Below the pieces are notes generated by a model. That model worked only from the letters and a program-made list of their open reading frames with translations. It ran no database searches and was not told the DNA's origin. From Flavobacteriaceae bacterium (GTDB lineage Bacteria; Bacteroidota; Bacteroidia; Flavobacteriales; Flavobacteriaceae): a stretch of DNA of 48,107 bases. The translations under genes and the position numbers were made by a program. Below are positions 9,834-16,348 of the stretch, piece by piece; within the stretch, counting starts at the first letter, position 1; every line of letters begins with the position of its first letter. Location: NCBI GenBank assembly GCA_020627885.1, contig JAHDGB010000003.1, forward strand, positions 1 through 48,107. Reading direction: 5' to 3'.

Positions 9834-11096
9834 ATGAAAGATTTATTCGAAAAAATATATAAAGATAAAGGACCATTAGGAAAATGGGCTTCGCAGGCAG
9901 AAGGATATTTTGTATTCCCTAAGCTTGAAGGACAAATTTCTAATAGAATGAAGTTCCAAGGTAAAGAGGTGATTACCTGGAGTATAAATGATTATTTAGG
10001 GCTAGCAAATCATCCAGAAGTTCGTGAGGTAGATGCTCAAGCAGCTGCGGATTATGGTTCTGCATATCCTATGGGAGCAAGAATGATGTCAGGTCATACT
10101 GATTTACATGAACAACTTCAAAATGAATTGGCAGATTTTGTTAGTAAAGAAGCAACATATTTGCTTAATTTTGGATATCAAGGAATGGTTTCTACCGTAG
10201 ATGCCCTGGTTTCTAAAGACGATATTATTGTATACGATGTCGATTCGCATGCCTGTATAATAGATGGTGTGCGTTTGCATATGGGTAAAAGGTTTACATA
10301 TAAGCATAATGATATTGAGAGTTTAGAAAAAAACCTTGAACGCGCCACTAAAATGGCAGAACAAACTGGAGGAGGTATTCTTGTTATTTCAGAAGGTGTT
10401 TTTGGAATGAGAGGAGAGCAAGGTCGATTAAAAGAAATCGTTGCTCTTAAAGAAAAATTTAATTTCAGATTATTTGTTGATGATGCTCATGGCTTTGGTA
10501 CTCTTGGAAAAACTGGAGCAGGTGCTGGGGAAGAACAAGGTATTCAAGACGATATAGATGTGTATTTTGCAACATTTGCAAAATCTATGGCGAGTACAGG
10601 TGCTTTTATTGCTGGAGACAAAGAAATAATAGACTATTTAAAATATAATTTACGTTCTCAAATGTTTGCTAAATCGTTACAAATGCAACTAGTAGTTGGT
10701 GCATTAAAACGTTTAGATATGTTAAGAACAATGCCGGAGTTAAAACAAAATTTATGGACTATTGTTAATGCATTACAATCTGGATTAAAAGCAAGAGGTT
10801 TTGATATAGGAACAACACAAAGTTGTGTTACACCGGTATATCTAAAAGGGAGTATTCCAGAGGCAATGGCTCTTGTTAGAGACTTGCGAGAAAACTACGG
10901 TGTCTTCTGTTCTATAGTGGTTTATCCTGTTGTACCTAAAGGATTAATTTTATTAAGAATGATACCTACAGCGGCGCACACATTACAAGATGTAGAAGAT
11001 ACGTTAGACGCTTTTGATGCTATTAGAGATAGGTTAGAAAATGGAACTTATAAACGTATGTCTGCTTCATTGATGAAAGCAATGGGTGAGGTGTAA
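9834..11096 (+). CDS. Alpha-oxoamine synthase, probable cysteate fatty acyltransferase (capnine synthesis)
   Basis: The product has 420 residues of the fold I PLP family that contains KBL, BioF, HemA and serine palmitoyltransferase. Visible features are WSINDYLGLANHPEV near the start, the PLP-contacting VDDAHGFG (Asp216, His219) and the Schiff-base Lys250 in TFAKSMASTG. These enzymes condense an amino acid with an acyl thioester and release CO2. The cysteine-synthase relative 120 bp upstream points to cysteate as the amino acid, giving 3-ketocapnine, the precursor of sulfonolipids that gliding flavobacteria need for efficient motility. The alternative is serine palmitoyltransferase for sphingolipids. 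The family assignment is firm; the substrate is inferred from context and resemblance. Confidence 0.82.
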   Translation: MKDLFEKIYKDKGPLGKWASQAEGYFVFPKLEGQISNRMKFQGKEVITWSINDYLGLANHPEVREVDAQAAADYGSAYPMGARMMSGHTDLHEQLQNELADFVSKEATYLLNFGYQGMVSTVDALVSKDDIIVYDVDSHACIIDGVRLHMGKRFTYKHNDIESLEKNLERATKMAEQTGGGILVISEGVFGMRGEQGRLKEIVALKEKFNFRLFVDDAHGFGTLGKTGAGAGEEQGIQDDIDVYFATFAKSMASTGAFIAGDKEIIDYLKYNLRSQMFAKSLQMQLVVGALKRLDMLRTMPELKQNLWTIVNALQSGLKARGFDIGTTQSCVTPVYLKGSIPEAMALVRDLRENYGVFCSIVVYPVVPKGLILLRMIPTAAHTLQDVEDTLDAFDAIRDRLENGTYKRMSASLMKAMGEV

Positions 11097-11113
11097 TTAT
11101 AAATTACTTATGC

Positions 11114-11150
11114 AAAAAAGCTGTCCGAATATATTTCTGACAGCTTTTTT
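11114..11150 (+). terminator. Intrinsic terminator after the acyltransferase gene
   Basis: AAAAAAGCTGTC and GACAGCTTTTTT form a perfect stem around a 13-base loop, ending in a T run. It closes the putative sulfonolipid transcript 18 bases after the stop codon and could also work on the opposite strand. Confidence 0.85.
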
Positions 11151-11204
11151 GTATAGTATTTAAAAGTTTATTCTAGGAGGGTTTAATCTCTTTTAGGTTT
11201 AATT

Positions 11205-11395
11205 CCTCGAGGCTTGCCTCGTATGAAGAGGAAAGTTTGAAAACCTAAGGTTTTCATCAGAGAAATTAGAATTCGAATAAATGCCTCGTGGGCTTGCCCC
11301 GAGGATTATTTACTACCCCGAGGCTTGCCTCGCCAGAAAATGTTTAAAGTTTAGAAACGTGTTTCTTTAAAATGCTCCGTGGGCTTGCCCCAGAG
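11205..11395. repeat. Cluster of four REP-like GC-rich palindromes
   Basis: Four related units lie within 190 bp: 11205-11221, 11284-11304, 11316-11332 and 11375-11395. The clearest (11284-11304) is CCTCG, then GGGC-TT-GCCC, then CGAGG. All share GGCTTGCC at the centre, and two carry the exact core GGGCTTGCCC. They stand out as GC-rich islands in AT-rich sequence. Similar short palindromes are dispersed in flavobacterial genomes and are thought to be moved by RAYT-type transposases (general knowledge; no RAYT gene is in this window). The last unit lies inside the 3' end of the AraC-type gene. Confidence 0.8.
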
Positions 11396-11905
11396 AAATT
11401 TACTAGAACTTTGTTTGTTTTCCAATTCCTTTATAAACAAAGATGGGTATTGGTTTGTCTGTTTTCGAAAAGCCGTAGAAAAAGATTCTGTGTTGCTATA
11501 ACCAGCTTCGGCTGCGATAGCTTTTATAGAGTATAGCCGCAATGTAGGGTTTTGTTTTATTTCTTCAATAATATAATTTATTCTTAGTGTATTAATATAT
11601 GTGCAAAAAAAACAGTTTTTTAATCGCTTTACCGCTTTTGATAAATAGTTAGAATTAGTATGCAATAGCTTAGCAAGCTTATTTAGAGTAAGTTTGGGTT
11701 CTAAGTAGCCTTTTTTATGTTCAAACTCTATTAGCCCTTCTTTTATTTTGTATAGAACAGCTTTAGACAGATCGGTCTTATTCTTTTTTTTAGCTATAAT
11801 GATTTCTGGTTGTGTAGGTAAAAAATTTGCAACTATTATTTTGTGTTTTTTATAATAATCGTTGTGATTTGGAGTAACTAATCTATTTGAATACCTAAAT
11901 TTCAT
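11351..11905 (-). CDS. Truncated AraC-family regulator (DNA-binding domain only)
   Basis: The product has 184 residues. The AraC-type double helix-turn-helix spans about 60-160: LTLNKLAKLLHTNSNYLSKAV is the first and SIKAIAAEAGYSNTESFSTAFR the second, followed by TNQYPSLFIKELE. Flavobacterial relatives usually carry TPR repeats and a membrane helix in front of this domain. Here only about 55 residues precede it, without a membrane segment, so it looks like the cut-down end of a sensor-regulator. The last residues (LWGKPTEHFKETRF) are encoded by the REP-like unit at 11375-11395 and its flank, so the original stop was probably displaced. It may be a decaying gene or a soluble regulator. Confidence 0.6.
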   Translation of the reverse strand: MKFRYSNRLVTPNHNDYYKKHKIIVANFLPTQPEIIIAKKKNKTDLSKAVLYKIKEGLIEFEHKKGYLEPKLTLNKLAKLLHTNSNYLSKAVKRLKNCFFCTYINTLRINYIIEEIKQNPTLRLYSIKAIAAEAGYSNTESFSTAFRKQTNQYPSLFIKELENKQSSSKFLWGKPTEHFKETRF

Positions 11906-12551
11906 TTATATATCTTTTTTCTTACGTAATACTTGGGTTTAATTTTGTAAAATCATCTATGCATATTAGCAGTTTCCCCTTATTTCAAAGCTTAACATCT
12001 TGCTGTCAATGTTTATTTTTGCAAATGTATTTTTTAAAATAATAGTGGTCTAATACTCATCAAAGAACATGCCAACGGCCTGCTATTTTTTGATGTTTAT
12101 TTTAGATTTATCTTTGTTAATATTAAATGGTTTTATAACTATTAATGGTTGTTGTTAATTGCCAGCGTATTGACAACCTTACATGTTATTAATGCAAAAA
12201 TTATAAAACATAACAAAGGGTACTTATTTTTTTATTGTTGTATTGAATATCTTCAGTTCGAGATTAGAGAGAGGCTTAATTGTATTGAGCTATAAATTAC
12301 ACTATCATCATAGTACAAAAAAACGTACCATCAGGATAAAATAAATAATAGACAAAAATCTAAATTGTGCTGTCAATGATGCGTTAATAATTCCCGTCCT
12401 TTGGTTTATTTTTTATTTCGTTTTTTCTTCATCTAGAAGAAAAAAAAGTACAACAGGGATATAAGTAATCATGAAGTGGAAAAAGCTTTAGATGCAATTA
12501 TTTCTCCTAAGGCGTGGCTAAAATTATTTAAGCAAACGAAAAGAAGTATTA
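11906..12551. other. 646-bp stretch without a clear gene
   Basis: I see no convincing gene here on either strand. Contents: a TATCTTTG (-7-like) at 12109-12116 preceded by TTTG at 12089-12092; a 10-bp perfect T/C-rich hairpin at 12421-12445; a 10-base direct repeat GCTGTCAATG at 12002 and 12369; and a coding-like plus-strand frame from about 12437 to 12597 (reading KYNRDISNHEVEKALDAI and onward) that has no ATG start, follows a TAG, and runs into the 3' end of the XRE gene. The region may hold a gene remnant or an unrecognised small RNA. Confidence 0.4.
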
Positions 12552-12962
12552 TTAATTCTCAAAATTCGAAAAACTACCATCTTTATAAAAAATAACAATA
12601 CGTTCTATTTCTTTTTCTTTAGTATTTAGAGAAAGTGTAGTGCTTGTTTTTTTAACAACATCTATAGGAGATGATTTAGTGTTAGAAAACAAATCTTCTT
12701 TTTCAGAGCTAAATATAGGTGTTTCTTTTTTAGTATTAGGAGGGAATTGCCCTTTGCCATTTGTTAGCCAGTACAAATCTATTTCTGGGTATGCAGATAG
12801 CACTTTAAGAATAAATTCTAAACTGGGTTTATTCCTACCCGATAGTAAATGAGAAATACTAGACCGTTGTACGCCTATCTTTTCAGCAAAGGAAGAGGCG
12901 CTTTCTGCATAAAAATCAATGATTTTTTTTAGACGTTTAGTAAATGCTTCGTTGTTTATCAT
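12552..12962 (-). CDS. XRE-family helix-turn-helix regulator
   Basis: The product has 136 residues. An N-terminal XRE/Cro-type HTH spans about 8-65: SASSFAEKIGVQRSSISHLLSGRNKPSLEFILKVL shows the usual 'agi..s.iS....g...ps' pattern, followed by YPEIDLYWLTNGKGQFP, typical of flavobacterial members. A Ser/Lys-rich linker leads to a C-terminal IERIVIFYKDGSFSNFEN motif of unknown role, perhaps for dimer formation or signal sensing. It is divergent from the M14 carboxypeptidase gene across about 300 bp with several TTACAnnTGTAA palindromes, one of them over its own predicted promoter. It is therefore probably self-regulating and may control the carboxypeptidase. Confidence 0.85.
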   Translation of the reverse strand: MINNEAFTKRLKKIIDFYAESASSFAEKIGVQRSSISHLLSGRNKPSLEFILKVLSAYPEIDLYWLTNGKGQFPPNTKKETPIFSSEKEDLFSNTKSSPIDVVKKTSTTLSLNTKEKEIERIVIFYKDGSFSNFEN

Positions 12963-12994
12963 TGTAAACTATTTGTAAAGAGATTAATGTGTTA

Positions 12995-13025
12995 CAAATG
13001 TAAACATATAATGTGAGTATACAAA
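12995..13025 (-). promoter_or_regulatory. Promoter of the XRE regulator (TTTG-N19-TACATTTG)
   Basis: On the minus strand TTTG (13025-13022) is followed after exactly 19 bases by TACATTTG (13002-12995), a full match to the Bacteroidetes -33/-7 pattern. Transcription would start near 12990, about 28 bases before the ATG. The -7 element is inside the palindrome TTACAAATGTAA, so a bound repressor would block it. Confidence 0.65.
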
Positions 13026-13240
13026 ATAAGTATAAAATAATCTGATTTTTATAGGTATTAACACTTTAAATAAAACCATTTAAAAGACTAATTAACAGTG
13101 TTTTAAAGTATTTGTGACAAATTTATTGAAGCCAACTATAAAATAACTCTACTAATTGCTGTTAGGTAACTGTAAATCGACTACAATTGTAAACAAGAGG
13201 TTATATGAATTTTGTTTACAATTGTAATCAATCATTTATT

Positions 13241-13248
13241 TACCTTTG
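13241..13248 (+). promoter_or_regulatory. -7 element of the M14 gene (TACCTTTG)
   Basis: This is a perfect TAnnTTTG match 20 bases before the ATG at 13268. A TTG lies 16 bases upstream, closer than usual, inside the palindrome at 13216-13227. A half-site TTTGTAAACA overlaps the downstream edge. The leader would be about 15 bases. Confidence 0.5.
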
Positions 13249-13267
13249 TAAACATATCTTTAATAGC

Positions 13268-14422
13268 ATGGATAATAAAACCCTAAAAGGCTTATTTCAT
13301 TTACATAAGGAATCGTCACTTTATGGGCGCTATATTACCTTAAAAAATATTTATCCTTTAATTATAAATTTGCCCAAACCCTATAAGGTTGACATTGTAG
13401 GAAGTTCGGTTTTAGAATCGCCACTTTATACTATTACCATAGGTACAGGAAGCAAACGAATTTTGTTGTGGTCGCAAATGCATGGTAATGAATCTACTAC
13501 AACAAAAGCATTGTTCGATTTATTTAATTTTTTTAATAGTAATCACATTACTGCAAAGAATATCTTAAATAGCTGTAAACTTAAAATTATACCAATGCTA
13601 AACCCAGATGGTGCATTTACTTACACACGGTTAAATGCTAATGAGGTCGATTTAAATAGAGATGCTCAGAATTTAACGCAGCCCGAAAGCAAGGCACTTA
13701 GAGCAGTATTTAACCAGTTTAAACCTAATTACTGTTTTAATCTTCATGGGCAGCGTACTATATATAGTGCAGGTATGACCTCAAATGTAGCAACAGTTTC
13801 GTTTTTAACCCCGGCGGAAGATGTTAATAGGCTGGTTACCAAAGAAAGAACTGTTTCTATGGAAATTATTTCGAAAATGAACACTATGCTGCAAGAGGAG
13901 CTTCCTAATCAGGTTGGCATATACGACGATGGTTTTAACTTAAATTGTGTAGGTGATACGTTTCAAAATAAAGAGGTGCCAACCATTTTGTTTGAAGCAG
14001 GACATTATAAAGATGACTATGAAAGGGAAGTGGTAAGACGTTTTATTTTTCAATCTTATATAACCTCATTAAATTATATTGCTTTAAATACTATTACTGG
14101 TGAAAACCATAAAGATTATTTTAAGATACCAGAAAATAAAAAACTATTTTATGATGTTATAATACGTAACGTTATTATGAATTTTGAGTGCGTAGATATA
14201 GCGATTCAGTTTGAAGAAAAATTGTTAAAAAACAAAATATTTTTCAGCCCTATAGTACAAAAAATAGAAAGGCTTCAGTCTTTTTATGGTCACAAAGAGA
14301 TTGATGCAAAAAATAATACCATTTTTGGAGAAAATAACAAAATATTAATGGAAGGAGACGAAGTAGGTTTAATAATGATGAATAACACTAAAATATTGAT
14401 AAAAAGCACTAATAATGGGTAA
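13268..14422 (+). CDS. M14-family zinc carboxypeptidase-like protein
   Basis: The product has 384 residues from the ATG at 13268. A longer frame beginning with an ATG at 13205 is rejected because it runs through the operators and promoter. The zinc ligands match the M14 pattern HxxE...H: His72 and Glu75 in MHGNEST, and His160 in FNLHGQ. Glu243 in FEAGHY is the likely general base. NPDGAFTYTRLNANEVDLNRD is the usual substrate-side signature. No signal peptide is seen, so it acts in the cytoplasm, perhaps on peptides or modified amino acids. It lies next to an Lrp/AsnC gene downstream and a divergent XRE regulator upstream. M14 members also include deacylases, so the substrate is open. Confidence 0.85.
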   Translation: MDNKTLKGLFHLHKESSLYGRYITLKNIYPLIINLPKPYKVDIVGSSVLESPLYTITIGTGSKRILLWSQMHGNESTTTKALFDLFNFFNSNHITAKNILNSCKLKIIPMLNPDGAFTYTRLNANEVDLNRDAQNLTQPESKALRAVFNQFKPNYCFNLHGQRTIYSAGMTSNVATVSFLTPAEDVNRLVTKERTVSMEIISKMNTMLQEELPNQVGIYDDGFNLNCVGDTFQNKEVPTILFEAGHYKDDYEREVVRRFIFQSYITSLNYIALNTITGENHKDYFKIPENKKLFYDVIIRNVIMNFECVDIAIQFEEKLLKNKIFFSPIVQKIERLQSFYGHKEIDAKNNTIFGENNKILMEGDEVGLIMMNNTKILIKSTNNG

Positions 14423-14449
14423 AAGGTTAGACCATTTATCAAAAAAGTT

Positions 14450-14457
14450 CTAGCTTT
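14450..14457 (+). promoter_or_regulatory. -7 element (TAGCTTTG) for the Lrp/AsnC gene
   Basis: This is a perfect TAnnTTTG match 24 bases before the ATG at 14481 and after the preceding stop. No clear -33 element is visible. Confidence 0.45.
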
Positions 14458-14480
14458 GTGGCACGATTAAAAAATCAGAA

Positions 14481-14963
14481 ATGGCAAAATTTAAATTAGA
14501 CGAAATCGACCACCAAATTCTCGACATGTTAATAGATAACACAAGAGTTCCCTTTACAGACATTGCAAAAAAATTATTGATCTCGGCAGGAACTGTTCAT
14601 GTAAGAGTTAAGAAAATGGATGATGCAGGAATTATTAAAGGCTCATCACTAACCCTCGATTATAAAAAACTAGGATATTCTTTCATTGCATATGTAGGTA
14701 TATTCTTGCAGAATACTTCACAAACTAAGTTTGTATTAGAGCGTATTAACCATATTCCATTTGTAACAGTAGCACATATCACTACAGGTAAGTTTAATAT
14801 CTTTTGCAAGATAAGAGCAAAAAATACAGCGCATGCTAAAGATATTATTTTTAGATTAGATGATATTGAAGGGGTTTATAGAACAGAAACCATGATTTCC
14901 TTAGAAGAAAGTATAAATGATAAGAAACGTTTAATGCATGATATCTTTAATGAATTAAACTAA
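14481..14963 (+). CDS. Lrp/AsnC-family transcriptional regulator
   Basis: The product has 160 residues, normal for the family. The N-terminal winged HTH is clear: LDEIDHQILDMLIDNTRVPF, then DIAKKLLISAGTVHVRVKKM and AGIIKGSSLTLDYKKLGY. The C-terminal RAM domain (about 70-155) forms the effector-binding oligomer and contains GKFNIFCKIRAKNTAHAKDI and IEGVYRTETMISLEE. Such proteins usually sense amino acids and control their metabolism. The conserved ATG is preceded by a matching promoter element, and a strong terminator follows directly, so it is a single-gene unit. The target genes cannot be told from this window. Confidence 0.93.
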   Translation: MAKFKLDEIDHQILDMLIDNTRVPFTDIAKKLLISAGTVHVRVKKMDDAGIIKGSSLTLDYKKLGYSFIAYVGIFLQNTSQTKFVLERINHIPFVTVAHITTGKFNIFCKIRAKNTAHAKDIIFRLDDIEGVYRTETMISLEESINDKKRLMHDIFNELN

Positions 14964-14970
14964 AATAATT

Positions 14971-15000
14971 AAAAAGCCCTTTGAAAAAGGGCTTTTTTTT
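14971..15000 (+). terminator. Intrinsic terminator after the Lrp/AsnC gene
   Basis: AAAAAGCCCTTT and AAAGGGCTTTTT form a GC-capped stem with a short GAA-rich loop, followed by eight T. It sits 8 bases after the stop codon. Confidence 0.92.
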
Positions 15001-15141
15001 ACACTTTAGATTTAATTTACTGAATGCATTTTTTTAGTACTTGCTATTAGGGGGAATATTTATGAAAAACAAGTTACACTTTTTAAGTTTTTCGTTATAT
15101 TAATAAACTTAGCATATTATAAACAAGAATCAATAAATGTA

Positions 15142-15663
15142 ATGACTACTAAAGATTTATTACCTAATGAATACCTTTCTACTTATAGTTCGTATATTAA
15201 TTACGCAGCCAATACAGAAATGATTGAAGGCTTAATAAAAGGAAAAATGGCTGTAATTTCTTTTTATAATGAATTGTCAGAGCATATTTTAGAGTACCGC
15301 TATGAAGATCATAAATGGAGACCAATAGACATTCTAAATCATATTATAGATACAGAGCGTATTTTTGCTTATAGAGCATTACGTTTTGCAAGGCAAGATA
15401 CCACACCACTTTCTGGCTTCGATGAAAACAGATATGCTATAGAAAGCGCTGCAACAAAAAGGCCTATTAAAGATATGCTTCAAGATTATGAGTTTACTAG
15501 AGACTCAACTATTGCTTTGTTTAAAAGTTTTAATTCTGAAATGCTTAAACGTAAAGGAATAGCTAGTGGGGGCGAAGTCTCGGTTAGAGCTTTGGCTTTT
15601 TTAATAATTGGTCATGAAAAACATCATGTGCAAATTATAAAGGAGCGTTACTTGCAAAAATAA
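15142..15663 (+). CDS. DinB-like/YfiT-type metal-dependent protein
   Basis: The product has 173 residues with the four-helix DinB fold pattern. Likely metal-binding histidines are in DILNHIIDTERIFAYRAL and in IIGHEKHHVQIIKERY near the C-terminus, at the usual places for the three-His DinB site. HKWRPIDILNHI matches the 'W....vl.Hl.d.e' family signature, and LSGFDENRYA is also typical. Members include thiol-dependent transferases and proteins of unknown function. It has no signal peptide. The neighbouring genes give no functional hint. Confidence 0.85.
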   Translation: MTTKDLLPNEYLSTYSSYINYAANTEMIEGLIKGKMAVISFYNELSEHILEYRYEDHKWRPIDILNHIIDTERIFAYRALRFARQDTTPLSGFDENRYAIESAATKRPIKDMLQDYEFTRDSTIALFKSFNSEMLKRKGIASGGEVSVRALAFLIIGHEKHHVQIIKERYLQK

Positions 15664-15677
15664 GCTGTATTTTTAGC

Positions 15678-15838
15678 TTAATGGCTTCATGCCAAAAATG
15701 GACAAAATGCTTTATTAAGCATCTTATTTCGAAATTCGATTTAATAAGCATTCTTGAATAAAAATTTAATATAGATGTACAATTGAAATTATATTCAAAA
15801 ACGGAAATTTTTCGATTTTTTTGGCATTTGGCCCTTAA
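15678..15838. repeat. AT-rich segment bounded by imperfect inverted repeats, MITE-like
   Basis: The left end at 15678-15699 (TTAATGGC...ATGCCAAAAAT) is an imperfect inverted copy of the right end at 15815-15838 (TTTTTGGCAT...GCCCTTAA), with about 17 of 22 positions matching. TTAA is present at both outer edges. Inside are further inverted repeats, including AATGCTTTATTAA (15706-15718) with TTTAATAAGCATT (15740-15752) and the palindrome TCGAAATTCGA. It could be a small non-autonomous element or a complex 3' end shared by the two convergent genes. Confidence 0.35.
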
Positions 15839-15849
15839 TACATATATTC

Positions 15850-16146
15850 TTATTCTTCTTCTTCTTCTTCTTCTTCTAAATCGGTATTTACAACCACATG
15901 ACCATCGGTATTTATTTCTATTTCGCTATTAGCATCAAAGTTTACCATGGTGTATTGTAATTTGGTACCAATTTTCACTAAATAAATAGCAGCTTCGGTT
16001 TTGACCTCTATAGCTTCGATACGTTCGTTTCGATGATTGTCAAATATAATGATGTCGTCATCACCATAGCCATCTGGATACGTTGTGGTTAATAAATTCA
16101 ATACTTCTGGCGTTAATTTTTTGTAGTCTACAATAACTCGTCTCAT
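15850..16146 (-). CDS. Small conserved-type protein with a poly-Glu tail
   Basis: The product has 98 residues and ends in eight consecutive Glu encoded by a GAA run (TTC repeats at about 15853-15876 on the plus strand). The body MRRVIVDYKKLTPEVLNLL, YPDGYGDDDIIIFDNHRNE and RIEAIEVKTEAAIYLVKIG looks like a small alpha/beta domain with no signal or membrane segment. I recognise the general type as a hypothetical protein common in flavobacteria, without a known function. It is convergent with the DinB-like gene and upstream of aroB on the same strand with a 200-bp gap. The trinucleotide run may vary in length between strains. Confidence 0.7.
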   Translation of the reverse strand: MRRVIVDYKKLTPEVLNLLTTTYPDGYGDDDIIIFDNHRNERIEAIEVKTEAAIYLVKIGTKLQYTMVNFDANSEIEINTDGHVVVNTDLEEEEEEEE

Positions 16147-16348
16147 ATACAGGGGTTTATATGGTTAATTTAGGTTAAGTTTTATTCTGACCATTACTAT
16201 AAAAGAGTTACATAATTAATTTTGTTTTACTGTTTCTTAAAATTTATACTTTAGCACAAGTAAAAACTTAGTATAATTATTTCTGTCTCAACTTTGTAAC
16301 AAGGATCAGCGTTACACTAAAATTACAAAAAAAAACAAATTATGCAAC

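Larger units (their letters stand above)
12963..13267. promoter_or_regulatory. Divergent control region with an array of TTACAnnTGTAA palindromes
   Basis: This gap separates the XRE regulator from the M14 gene. Palindromic sites are TTACAAATGTAA (12992-13003), TACAATTGTA (13182-13191) and TTACAATTGTAA (13216-13227). The last two are parts of 13-base perfect inverted arms, ACAATTGTAAACA (13183-13195) and TGTTTACAATTGT (13213-13225). Half-sites TGTAAAC occur at 12964 beside the XRE start codon and at 13247. The sites overlap both predicted promoters, the expected layout for operators of a dimeric repressor. That the XRE protein binds them is inference. Confidence 0.6.

Noticed and set aside
11205-11395. 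Possible CRISPR array in the repeat cluster
   Set aside because: The units are palindromic, unequal in spacing and differ from one another; there are no spacers of uniform length and no cas genes.
12089-12116. Promoter at TATCTTTG in the gene-poor gap as a listed feature
   Set aside because: The element matches, but the spacer to TTTG is only 16 bases and no downstream gene is seen, so it is mentioned only within the gap description.
12437-12597. Plus-strand coding-like frame before and over the end of the XRE gene
   Set aside because: It has no ATG start, begins after a TAG, overlaps a convincing minus-strand gene and matches no family I recognise, so it is described only as a possible remnant.
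13205-13267. An upstream ATG (13205) that would extend the M14 protein by 21 residues
   Set aside because: It would place coding sequence across the promoter element TACCTTTG and the palindromic operators; the ATG at 13268 follows them at a normal distance.
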